Below, piece after piece: positions 10,572-20,320 of a stretch of 27,268 bases of DNA (its first letter is position 1; every line of letters begins with the position of its first letter). This DNA is from Ophiothrix spiculata (Eukaryota; Echinodermata; Ophiuroidea; Amphilepidida; Ophiotrichidae), in NCBI GenBank assembly GCA_000969725.1, contig JXSR01S062413.1; one strand, written 5' to 3'. Both the position numbers and the translations under genes were made by a program. The notes under the pieces were generated by a model. It worked only from the letters and a program-made list of their open reading frames with translations, searched no databases and was not told the DNA's origin.

Positions 10572-11020
10572 GGTCAAAAAAAGAAACAAGTTTGTTTCTG
10601 GTAACCCGCGCGCGTTTCTGTTAAGTTACATATTTCCCGCATTATTTTTTTTTCGTATTTCGTATCAGAAAAAAAAATCTTATTATTGATAAATCAAACA
10701 ATTCTGTGAAATAGCTTACTGGAGACTTGTGTAAAAACAAACAGAGATGCAACAAAACAAGTCGCATGTTGCATTATTGAAAATGAAAGAGAAACCAAGG
10801 GCGGCTAAAGTTATAAACAAAACATTTATGGTTAATAATGATATTAATAAATAATGATTAAACTAAGAGCATTGTTTTAATGTGTTTTTTGGTAAAAAAA
10901 AAAGAAAACAAAAATCCGCATATCGCATTGTATTTTCGAAAAATTAAAAATAAAAAGCCGCGTACCGCATTGTACTTTTCAAGCATGTTACCAGAAACAA
11001 ACTTGTTTTTTTATTTGGCC
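10572..11020. mobile_element. PIF/Harbinger-type MITE, 449 bp, TAA target duplication
   Basis: Terminal inverted repeats of 34 bases (10572-10605 and 10987-11020) differ at three positions, all within the first 12. The outer bases read GGTC at the left and GGCC at the right, and both arms contain aaacaagtttgtttctggta. TAA occurs at 10569-10571 and 11021-11023, and removing the element restores a normal satellite junction (ctctaacctaa). The interior is AT-rich without a coding frame and has a loose internal duplication (ccgcatatcgcattgta / ccgcgtaccgcattgta near 10915 and 10956). Confidence 0.85.
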
Positions 11021-11029
11021 TAACCTAAA

Positions 11030-12960
11030 ATTGAATTAGCGATCTCAGATGGGTCTTTTTCTAACCAAAGATTGAAATAGCGATCTGAGATGAATTTTTC
11101 TCTAAACTAAGATTGATTTAGCGATCTTAGATGTGTCTTTTTCTAACCTAAGATTGAATTAGCAATCTTAGATGTGTCTTTTTCTGACCTAAGACTGATT
11201 TAGCGATCTTAGATGTGTCTTTTTCTAACCTAAGATTGAATTAGCAATCTTAGATGTGTCTTTTTCTGACCTAAGACTGATTTAGCGATCTTAGATGTGT
11301 CTTTTTCTAACCTAAGATTGAATTAGCAATCTTAGATGTGTCTTTTTCTAACCTAAAGACTGAATTAGCGATCTTAGATGTGTCTTTTTCTAACCTAAGA
11401 CTGAATAAGCGATATTAGATGTGTCTTTTTCTAACCTAAGATTGAATAAATCTTAAATGGGACTTTCTCTAACCTAAGATTGAATTAGCGATCTTAGATG
11501 TGTCTTTTTCTGACCTAAGACTGAATTAGCGATCTTAGATGTGTCTTTCTCTAACCTAAGATTGATTTAGCGATCTTAGATGTGTCTTTTTCTAACCTAA
11601 GATGGATTTAGCGATCTTAGATGTGTCTTTTCCTAACCTAAGATTGAATTAGCAATTTCAGATGAGTCTTTCTCTTTCTCTAACCTAAGATTGATTTAGC
11701 GATCTTAGATGTGTCTTTTTCTAACCTAAGATGGATTTAGCGATCTTAGATGTGTCTTTTCCTAACCTAAGATTGAATTAGCAATTTCAGATGAGTCTTT
11801 CTCTTTCTCTAACCTAAGATTGAATTAGCGATCTTAGATGTATCTTTTCCTAACCTAAGATTGAATTAGCGATCTTAGATGTGTCTTTTTCTAACCTAAG
11901 ACTGAATTAGCGATCTCAGATGGGTCTTTTCCTAACCTAAGATTGAATTAGCAATCTTACATGTGACTTTCTCTAACCTAAGATTGATTTAGCGATCTTA
12001 GATGTGTCTTTTTCTAACCTAAGATGGATTTAGCGATCTTAGATGTGTCTTTTCCTAACCTAAGTTAAATTAGCGATCTTAGATGTGTCTTTTTCTGACA
12101 TAAGACTGAATTAGCGATCTTAGATGTGTCTTTTTCTAACCTAAGATTGAATTAGCGATCTTAGATGTGTCTTTTTCTAACCTAAGACTGAATTAGCGAT
12201 CTTGGATGTGTCTTTTTCTAACCTAAGTTTGAATAAGCAATCTTAAATGGGACTTTCTCTAACCTAAGATTGAATTAGCGTTCTCAGATGGGTCTTTTTC
12301 TAACCTAAGATTGAATTAGCGATCTTAGATGTGTCTTTTTCTGACCTAAGACTGAATTAGCGATCTTAGATGTGCCTTTTTCTAACCTAAGATTGAATTA
12401 GCAAACTTAGATGAGCCTTTCTCTAAACTAAGATTGAATTAGCAATCTCAGACGGGTCTTTTCTAGCCTAAGACTGAAATAGCAATCTCAGATGAATTTT
12501 TCTCTGAACTAAGATTAATTTAGCGATCTTTATATGTCTTTTTCTAACCTAAGATTGAAATAGCAATCTCATATGAGTTTTTCTCTAAACTAAGATTGAT
12601 TTAGTGATCTCAGATGAGTCTTTCTCTAACCTAAGATTGAATTAGCAATTTCAGATGGGTCTTCCTCGATCTAACCTAAGATTGAATTAGCGATCATAGA
12701 TGTGTCTTTTCTAGCCTTAGATTGAATTAGCAATCTCAGATGTGTCTTTTTCTAACCTAAGATGGATTTAGCGATCTTAGACGTGTCTTTTTCTGACCTA
12801 AGATTGAATTAGCGATCTCAGATGGGTCTTTTTTAACCTAAGATTGAATAAGCGATCTCAGATGGGCCTTTCTCTAACCTAAGATTGAAATAGCAATCTC
12901 AGATGTGTCTTTCTCTAACCTAAGATTGAATAAGCGATCTTAGACATGTTAGATGGGTCT
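11030..12960 (+). repeat. homogeneous core of the 41-bp satellite with 82- and 129-bp higher-order units
   Basis: About 47 units in one orientation. Alternating types (taacctaagattgaattagc then tgacctaagactgatttagc) give an 82-bp dimer near 11136-11340. A 129-bp block, made of three monomers plus an extra tctttc, is repeated at 11561-11689 and 11690-11818, with a partial third copy from about 11979. Local copies are more alike than distant ones, as expected from unequal exchange. This part is less decayed than the two ends of the array. Confidence 0.9.
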
Positions 12961-13110
12961 TTTTTAACCTAAGATTGAATTAGCGAATTCAGATGGGGTC
13001 TTTATTTAATCTATGATTGAATTTTGAATCTTTAGTAAATGATATTAGTCTTCTCCTAATCTGAGATAGATTTTTGACCTTTTCGAGGATTGAAATATTA
13101 ATCTTAATTT

Positions 13111-15448
13111 TTCATTTACATGAAATATCTATACATGTCAATTACCATTTGGACAAAGTGTGTATATGGTATTAAACAATTCCTGAAACTTGTATGATTA
13201 AGGCAAAAATTAATGATAAGTATCGTCACATATAATCTGACTTCGCCTCTCTAAAACGTTCTCTCTTATCCCCATTGTTAGCGTTACTAAATGACATTAA
13301 TTCTGTTTTCGCTATAGCTTATAAAATGCGATTTAAAATCACTTCCATCTACATAAAATCTATTAAAATTCCTCTTTAATTTGTCAAATCTACTAAATAA
13401 TACCCACAAGCAATTATAGATCCATGTTATTAAAATTATAACAAGAAACAGTCTTTGAAAATGGATTGGGTGCAATAAAATCATAAATTGCTGTAAGTAA
13501 CACGTCTAATGCATGCGTCAACAGCATTGAATTATAGTTTATGTAAAGTCAATAGGCGCATAAAAGAGCAGCTATCCGGCGCTGATTTCCGGGACAGGTG
13601 ATTTTCATGTGAAGGAACAACGCGATTCATTGCCAAGCGCTTTTCTGCCAGTTTCCCCCTATTTTTAAGTAAGGACGTTTATTTTCTTTTGCTTTTTCAT
13701 TGTATTCAATGCATTATGTGTCATCATTTACTATAAACCAGCTTGCAAAATGGTTCCGGCAAAAATCGGCGCTTTATGGGCCGTATAACGAAGTGGATTT
13801 TGTATTTGAAAGGACGTGTAATGTAAAAGGCTGCCATTTGAGTCAACGGAGTTTTATGATGTGAACCAGTTGAACATCAACATGTTCATGTTGTAAATTG
13901 GACACTTACCCCTCGATTTTGAAGGGAGATAGCAGGTTAAACCTGCAGGAACTGTGTTCAACAAAATAATGCATGATGGGTGTCGCCATCTCTGGATAGG
14001 CCCTCTACATAGGCACCTAAGTTATAATTGAATCTCAACCGTGTGTCATCTCTCTCTTGAAAGTTCAAAAAGGGTGTCGACATCAGGTTGGTGGTGCATT
14101 TATCCCCTCAGCAATTCCACTTCAAACGATATCCAGTTGGTACTCACAATACGGCCCCTTACGTGTTTGGCACTCACAATACGGTCCCTTATGTGTTTCT
14201 TCATCAGGTTAAACTAATTCTTTTCAAAGTATTATACGAAGTTGTGCAACGAAAGGGAGTTATGCCCATTATGCCCAAGCTATGCCCAATCATAATTTTC
14301 CCCAAATGTTCGAGCTTTTTCTTGTTGATAATACCTTATCCATGGCATCACCACGCCCTATTGCAGTATCAAGTTGGACACACTTAGTTTTCTAAAATAT
14401 TTAAGTTGAACGATCGCGTTTTTTTAAATCATGTGACCAGTTTTGGACCAGTCATAGACTATAACATTGCGTGAACGTGTTACTACTGTTAGAAAACTAT
14501 ATGGATAAGTGTTTATGATGCCTAAAAATTAAAACGAACGCAGAAGCTAATTGTACGTATATGGCTATATAGGAACTTTACTTCGACAAACTGACTTGTG
14601 ATACAACGATTCTTAAAATGTTTTGCAAGAAACGTTTTGAAACCCAAAGTGGCCAAACAATTCAAGAATCCATGTATATTTTCATTCTATCACCACTTCT
14701 TATTTTTTCTGGTGAATTATGTATGTTGGCAAGATTCTTGAAACTTTTAAAAGTTTTAGGAAAATTACATAAACGTTTGGCAAACTTAACTTTTTTATTT
14801 ATATATCCGTGTTCTGGAGTGCAGGTGCAAGAGGGATTGTAGGTTAAATAACAATAAATATCAAATTATATTAATATTTATCGGAAAAATGTTAGCATAT
14901 GATTCAAATTCAAACATGTTTCTTTCATTACTTTTTACAACAAGTCACATAAGAAGAACTCTATTTGATTGAACACGGCAGCTATACTCCATAATCCCCC
15001 ACAGTGATGGAATCAGCCTGAACTGTCGTCTCATTTCACGAATATTATGAGTCTTCACTAAGCCATGCAATTTATCAGATTGTCAAGTTAACACTGTATC
15101 TAAGCAGCAAGACATTGATAATCATCTTCCTGTGTTTCAATCACTGTCACACACAAGCTAAAGCTAGGCTTTGCTTAGGTAAAATGCACAGAGGCTTTAG
15201 AAAATGCATGGGAGTTTCACTCAGAATGTAGTTTTCTTTAGTTGCGTATGATGTGATTAAGTTTTTGCTAGGTCTACTCAGTATTTCAAGGAAAAATACT
15301 TTTGTACCGAAAATGAAAACGCAATACAATTGACGTTCATCTCAAATTAATTTCAATAGATTAAGTTGTATATAACTTGTAAAACTTGATGTAGGCTAAC
15401 AAAGTAAGTGCTGTTTCAGCGATTTTGATCGTATAATAGGTCTGATTA
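13111..15448. other. gene-free single-copy stretch
   Basis: AT-rich DNA with no recognisable coding exon. Open frames at 13287-13484 (minus), 14088-14387 and 14618-14842 (plus) show no known family or domain, and their length is what AT-rich chance frames allow. A slightly GC-richer patch at 13570-13640 and 13740-13800 has no clear function. A 30-bp tandem pair lies at 14139-14198. Confidence 0.4.
14139..14198 (+). repeat. 30-bp tandem duplication
   Basis: Two adjacent 30-base units (ggtactcacaatacggcccc... and ggcactcacaatacggtccc...) differ at three positions. In the frame open here they would encode GTHNTAPYVF and GTHNTVPYVF, with two of the three differences silent. Three changes are too few to infer selection. 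Confidence 0.8.
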
Positions 15449-15499
15449 ACTTTCATGAAGAAATGGACCAGGAGTCCTGGTCCATTTCTTCATGAAAGT
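15449..15499. repeat. perfect palindrome, 25-base arms, one-base centre
   Basis: The left arm (15449-15473, starting actttcatgaagaaatgg) is the exact reverse complement of the right arm (15475-15499), with a single G between them. Pairing stops abruptly at both outer ends. It may be a minimal foldback element or a fold-back repair product. No flanking target duplication is obvious. Confidence 0.95.
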
Positions 15500-15542
15500 G
15501 AACAGGATCTCTAAAATTTAATGTCTTTCACCTTGATTATAG

Positions 15543-15806
15543 CTATATATGAACATGATGCACACACCATTTGCCATCATTTATTGCTAAAGGCACAACA
15601 CTATTCACGGGTAGACTAGACCACTCTATTAAAAATAGAAATGTTGTGGAAGAAGTGATTACATTTTTACTCGTTTTGTATTGTAAAGTGTCTTCTATAA
15701 CACGTAACATATCACTTGCTGTCCCTTTGACATTTGTTATAGCGCAGGGACACTCGGGCTTTGGTAAAACAACGTTACCAAAATATAACTGCTGTCCCGT
15801 TGACAT
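15543..15806 (-). other. unassigned open reading frame, 87 codons, doubtful
   Basis: The minus-strand frame ends in LAINDGKWCVHHVHI and a stop, has mixed composition and is not low-complexity. I recognise no domain. Its first part lies in the 73-bp-offset duplication, so the second repeat copy is read in another frame, which argues against the full ORF being an old gene. It could be a terminal exon or a fossil coding fragment of a mobile element. The overlapping plus-strand frame contains GHSGFGKT, which fits the short Walker A pattern but has no supporting ATPase context. Confidence 0.2.
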
Positions 15807-15852
15807 TTGTTATAGCGCAAGGACACCCAGGCTTTGGTAAAACAACGTTACC
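15717..15852. repeat. 63-bp sequence duplicated in tandem at 73-bp offset
   Basis: Copies at 15717-15779 and 15790-15852 (tgctgtccctttgacatttg ... aacaacgttacc) differ at about five positions and are separated by ten bases. The offset is not a multiple of three. Each copy ends in ggtaaaacaacgttacc, whose outer bases are self-complementary. Confidence 0.9.
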
Positions 15853-16351
15853 GTTAATTCACATTGCGGCATGTAATACAGTTTCGTATAGTAGCTCGCA
15901 GGGTCGTAATGCATGTGAATCAAGGGAGGATTGTTCATAACTGGCACTAATGGGAGTGATGGTAACATGACTGTCGTTTTGGTTTTCATGATTATCGTTT
16001 TGGTGTATTAATTTTGTAAAATTCATTTGTCGTGGCTACGCTGGATATGGTAAACTAACTTGATTTGTAGGTGGTTTTGCGCAGTAAAAGTTTTTTTTTT
16101 TTCAAAAATTTGAAATAAAACAATAAGCCATTATGATACCACCTTCAAGAATGGAGATATAAATAAAGGGGAAAAACAGAAAACTCAGTGCTATATAATT
16201 TTTTGGACCAAAACCAGTCAATCACCATCGTATTCAGCATATAAATTGATAGTCATGCTCTGAAATACAAAGATTTTCATATCATAAGGAAAAAAACCTT
16301 CAAAAACGACATTGGTTAATTTCAACATGAATGTTTTGTACATAGAATTAG
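15853..16351. other. gene-free stretch before the inverted duplication
   Basis: AT-rich sequence with a T-run at 16090-16100. A phrase here (ttttggttttcatgat, about 15980) recurs in the same orientation near 19240, beyond the inverted duplication. No coding frame or named repeat was recognised. Confidence 0.35.
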
Positions 16352-16639
16352 TTTAATAGCCTATGGAATCCATTAACCAATGCTTCTTCCTTGTATAATG
16401 CCCGAAATGAATCACATACTTATTTCTACCCTTACAAAGAAACAAAACAAATTTTCTATACTCTGCGCGCAAGAAATGATAAAAACATCTTTTCTAATTC
16501 CATAGAACAGGCCTTAAGCGACTCCGTTGAAATCATATCTGAGAGAATCTTCGATCTCAAAAGTGAGGGCAAAACTGTGGCATTATCAACATCAGAGTTT
16601 GATCACTTGACGCGCAATCCAATATCAATAAAAATTTAG
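16352..16639 (+). CDS. unidentified C-terminal coding segment, left arm of inverted duplication
   Basis: A frame open from 16352 (just after an in-frame stop at 16349-16351) to the stop at 16637-16639, about 95 codons. The final part (ARNDKNIFSNS...LSDSV...RIFDLKSEGKTVALSTSEFDHLTRN.ISIKI) is matched by a second copy in the right arm, with the same stop. The copies differ by substitutions and by one 3-base length change that keeps frame, hinting at past coding function. There is no convincing start codon or consensus acceptor at the left edge, so it may be part of a terminal exon. I do not recognise the family. The GKTVALSTSEFDHL stretch faintly recalls the end of PC4-like domains, but not enough to name it. 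Confidence 0.4.
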   Translation, partial: FNSLWNPLTNASSLYNARNESHTYFYPYKETKQIFYTLRARNDKNIFSNSIEQALSDSVEIISERIFDLKSEGKTVALSTSEFDHLTRNPISIKI

Positions 16640-17360
16640 GGACTTTGATTGCCAAAGGCACATCTATTTTTCATAGTGTACATAGTATAAAAAGGTTGAA
16701 TCAATCTTACTGGCGGGTGTTGATAATGCTGACAATCTCTGCAGTAGCTTTAGATGACTAGCGCTCTTTTGAAAAAAGATACTTAAGAGATAATAACCAG
16801 AGAGAAACTGATGATAGTAAAATGATGTTTAAGTTTTGATATTGTAATCGAGGCTATATAATTTGGCAGGACAAAAAATTGTATCTCCCGATTTATTGCA
16901 ATTGAGGCTATAATTTGGCAGAAAAAAGAATACCGTATACTATTGTCTCTCCCTTTTCGCAAATGTGTATAGAGCTCGATATAATAGAGCTGCATTTATT
17001 TTTTGATGGCATTTGCGTACCCGTTTGAATCATTGTCATGCTTGTGGGATAATAAAGCAAATTGACTTACTAAAGATTTCAATTTTTATTTTGATTGATG
17101 TTTGATCGCCACAAGTCCACTTTTTCATTATACCTTAAGAGAGTAATTCAAATAGTAAAATATAAGTGATATGTATTTGTTTAACCTGTAATTAAATCTT
17201 GACTTTTCAAAAGCTGTAATAATTAGAATGTAACCCGTTATCAGAATTGGGTACACATCTCTTTTACTGCAAGGGCATTTTTCATACAAGAATATGTTTG
17301 GATTAATCATGTTAATTTGGGGAAAAACTGAAAAATTTTCATTTAAAATTCTTTTAAATA

Positions 17361-17730
17361 CCACCATCGGCCTTAGTTGATGGAGTTTTTGATTGACAGA
17401 CTAGCCTCCTCTTAGTTGCGCGTCGCTGACTTGTTTGTAGTGCGTCGGCATTTCAGATGTCTGATCCCCTGTCCTTGTAAGCGTGGCTTGTTTTGGCGCG
17501 TTCTGCTTGACCATCATTCGTTAGTCTGCTCTCGTCTGTATTGGTGCGCCTTGCTTTTTCTCGCCCTCCCTCGATCCCGCCCTTTCTTTATGGTGCTGGT
17601 TTCTATTTAGTGTAGTATAGTTAGTATCTTGGTGGGTTTACTATAATTTTGATAATCGTTTTTGAGAAATTATATTAAACTGATTAAAGTTTCCAAACAT
17701 ATTGAAGTCTTTTTAGTCTGTTAATTAAAT
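17361..17730. mobile_element. GC-richer insert flanked by about 31-bp direct repeats
   Basis: The sequence gaaaaattttcatttaaaat at 17330 is repeated with small changes at 17731, and the right-arm partner contains only one version of it. The 370 bases between are visibly richer in G and C (17415-17600) than anything nearby. This fits an insertion with a long target duplication, or a local recombination product. No family was recognised. The 64-codon frame at 17416-17610 is Arg/Leu/Cys-rich without a known domain. Confidence 0.4.
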
Positions 17731-18653
17731 GAAAAAATTTCATTTAAAATATTCTTTTAAAGAATTTTTATCAAATAGGATATAATTAGAGGTTCAAAGT
17801 CAAAACTTTAAAACTGCATAACGTATGATGAACAATTCATCTTTAGTCCCTTGAGTTAACATGGTTAAGATGGTACAAATGGTCTGCATGCACCCTCCTT
17901 AAGATTTTGATCAAAAATGATTTATAGTAAAAACAGCATAAAATGACGGAATGTGACTAAACACTTTATAGTCAATTTTTGATATGCCTGGGTGGTTGAT
18001 ATGACAAAGTATTTTATACATTGACATATCAAGTGAAATTTCCTCTGTATAAGGCGATTTCTTTTTAAATATTTTTGATAAGCACGTTTTAAATGAAAAA
18101 GTTTCCGTTTTCCCCCCAAATTGATCCAAACATATTCTTGTATGAAAAATGCCCTTGCAGTAAAAGAGATGTGTACCCAATTCTAATAACGGTTTACATT
18201 CTAATTATTACAGCTTTTGAAAAAGTCAAGATTTAATTACAGGTTTATATATACTTTATATATACTGTTTGAATTACTCTCTTAAGGTATAAAAAAAGTG
18301 GACTTATGGGCCCGGCTTGAACAAATGCAGTCAAAATAATGATTGAAACTCTTTAGTAGATTCTTATAGGGCTTCAAACGGGTATCAAATACTATCATAC
18401 GAATAGGGGAGATATAAAATAGAAGTTTTTATCTATATACCAAATTATAGCCTCAATTGCAATATCAAAACGTAAACATAATTACTACCATAATGAGAGT
18501 TTAGTAGTTTCTCTCTGGTTATTATCTCCACAAAAGAGTGCTATATCTCAGGCTACCGCAGCCAGCATTATCAACAGCCGCCAGTGAAATTGATTCAGCT
18601 TTTTATACTGTGTACACTATGGAAAAAATATGTGCCTTTGGCAATCGAAGTCC

Positions 18654-18836
18654 CTAAATTTTTATTGATATTAGATTGCGCGTCAAGTGATCAAACTCTG
18701 ATGTTGATAATGCCACAGTTTTGCCCTCCCTTTTGAGATCGAAGATTCTCATCTGATTTGCAACAGAGTCGCTTAAGGCATTTTCTTTGGAATCAGAAAA
18801 TATATTTTCATCATTTTTAGCGGGGCATGGAAGATA
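18654..18836 (-). pseudogene. second, truncated copy of the unidentified coding segment (right arm)
   Basis: On the minus strand the frame reads PAKNDENIFSDSKENALSDSV...MRIFDLKREGKTVALS and on to SIKI and a stop, closely matching the plus-strand segment ending at 16639. An in-frame stop at 18837-18839, and lost alignment of frame upstream of it, show this copy is shorter or broken at its 5' side. The retained part is about 60 codons. Confidence 0.45.
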
Positions 18837-18890
18837 TTAGAGATTGTTTTGGTTCTTTGGTTCATTTTGAAGTGTATATTATACTACTAT

Positions 18891-19839
18891 GCACAGTATA
18901 AGGGCAAAACTTTTTAATAAAAAGACTAGAGTTAAAATATGAACTATTATTAGATTTGAATTTTGAATCTTTTTGAAGATTTGTTCGGCATTATAAATCA
19001 TGATAAATAGTCTTTGCAGTTTAGAGTGTACCGGGATTTCTATTTGGACTCTGAGACGAAAATAACTAGTGTTTGATTTTATGTTCATACCGTATCTTTC
19101 ATCATTGATCATCATGATCATGAGATTTGGTTTTCAACGATAGAACATACACCTTTGTTTCCCCAAATATGGTCTTCTTTTGAGCGGTTTGTTTCCGCAA
19201 AATATGGTCTTCTTTCGAGCGTTTTTCTCATATACTAATTTTGGTTTTCATGATCGTCGTATTGGCACCGTTAAGCATCATTTGTTCACTAAATAGACAA
19301 TTAAATAAATACTTTTAGTGCTCAATAATTAATTATAGCAACACAATTCATTAACACCGTATGGTTTTCCAGTGTATGATTTTCCATTTGAAACTGTATC
19401 AATACTGAACTCGAAATTATTTGATAGAAGTTGTTATTTTTATAATGTAATTGTATCTGCAAAGAAGGTAAATGGCATTTATATGGGGAAATGGGTTATG
19501 AATATGATAGAATGTGTTAAAAGCAGTAATAATCATGGTTATATTTATCGTTACATAAAAATAGGCAATTTTTTTTTTCATGAATGAGATATTTCTATTA
19601 GGCCTAAATAAAGTGCTGGTACAATTGTTTGCTATGCAACTGTGACTGCATGAAATATTAAACGTAAAACCTTTAATTCCTTGAAATCGGGTTTTCCAAA
19701 TTATCAATATGCTGTTTCATTATATAGTGAATTGGGAAACACGTAATGAATCTTTATTTCCATAAAATTAAGATCTAAATATCACTATACTAGGCCTATA
19801 GGGTAAAAAAAATGGTATCTTATTATGTCTTGCTTGGCT
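18891..19839. other. gene-free stretch with a 34-bp tandem pair
   Basis: Two near-identical 34-base units (tttgtttccccaaatatggt and tttgtttccgcaaaatatgg onward) lie at 19154-19187 and 19188-19222. Elsewhere the sequence is AT-rich. Open frames at 18879-19121 (minus), 19372-19587 (plus) and 19417-19707 (minus) overlap or lack any recognisable feature, and I do not call them genes. Confidence 0.4.
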
Positions 19840-20188
19840 TAGGAGAAGATAGGATACTTAGGATGGGATAGGATAGGATAGGAAAGGATGGGATTGGATA
19901 GGATAGGGTAAGATAGGATAGTATTTTGATAGGATAGGATAGGGTAGGATAGGATAGGATAGGATATAGGACAGAACATGGACATGATATAGGACAGAAA
20001 ATGGTTAGGATATACAGGATGTGAAATAGGGATAAGATTAAGATAAGATAAAACAGGATGAGATATCGACAGGACATGCTTGGATAGGATTCATAGGATG
20101 GGATAGAAAATAACATGACTGGTAGAATATAGGATTATAGAATGGAAAATGATGAAGGGTAAGATAGGCATGCAGTGATAGGTTAGGA

Positions 20189-20320
20189 TACACGTTTAGA
20201 AATATCTGCGTATATAGATATTTCTAAGAATATAATGTTTTGTATTCAATATATCGGTTTACCTCGTAGACGACCATGTTCCCGATTTACATAGACTTGT
20301 CAATATTTCTAAGTGTTGTA
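20189..20320. mobile_element. short TIR element (132 bp) in the pentanucleotide array
   Basis: The array is interrupted by sequence reading tacacgtttagaaatat from the left and, on the other strand, tacaacacttagaaatat from the right. The left end also folds on itself (ttagaaatatct 20196-20207 against agatatttctaa 20216-20227). The ends resemble those of the larger element at 20882-21556 (TACAC..TTAGAA), suggesting one family. No convincing 8-bp target duplication was found. Confidence 0.5.

Larger units (their letters stand above)
4490..13110. repeat. 41-bp hairpin-forming satellite array, about 8 kb with insertions
   Basis: The array is built from a unit of the form tctttttctaac + ctaagattg + aattag + caatcttag + atgtg. 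In the core, successive tcttt starts lie at 11136, 11177 and 11218, giving a period of exactly 41. Each unit contains the inverted pair CTAAGATTG / CAATCTTAG around a 6-base loop, for example 11148-11156 with 11163-11171. Many units have a G for A change in the right arm (cgatcttag), which keeps a G-T pair in a folded strand. The edges (4490-7070 and 12960-13110) are heavily diverged with irregular spacing, and the middle is homogeneous. No protein is encoded. Confidence 0.93.
16391..18890. repeat. long inverted duplication, arms about 0.8-1.0 kb, spacer about 0.7 kb
   Basis: The left arm (about 16391-17360) and right arm (about 18070-18890) are reverse complements of each other with many substitutions and indels. 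Clear landmarks: ggcattatcaacatcagagt (near 16579, and on the other strand near 18712), the stop-containing end of the reading frame, ataataaccagagagaaact (16790, inverted near 18528), and the block around acacatctcttttactgcaag (17252, inverted near 18155). The outer ends fade near 16391 and 18885 and the inner ends near 17360 and 18070. The right arm lacks or has altered part of 16800-17100. It could be a tail-to-tail gene duplication or an old foldback element. Confidence 0.82.

Noticed and set aside
4490-13110. Regular hairpin-bearing repeats as a CRISPR array
   Set aside because: There are no unique spacers between repeats; the spacer part repeats as well, and the genome is eukaryotic.
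14088-14387. 99-codon frame as a gene
   Set aside because: No domain, no splice or promoter context, and composition as expected by chance; its internal repeat is a simple 30-bp duplication.
15571-15840. Walker A-like GHSGFGKT as an ATPase gene
   Set aside because: The eight-residue pattern is short, there is no Walker B or other ATPase block, and the duplication puts the second copy in another frame.
16352-16639. Assignment of the unknown C-terminus to PC4-like proteins
   Set aside because: Only a short GKTVALSTSEFDHL-like stretch is reminiscent; the preceding beta-rich core of that domain is not seen.
19598-19797. Possible third Harbinger-type element between two aggcct words
   Set aside because: Only about six outer bases match well, the flanks do not give the same three-base duplication, and taggccta is frequent in this DNA.
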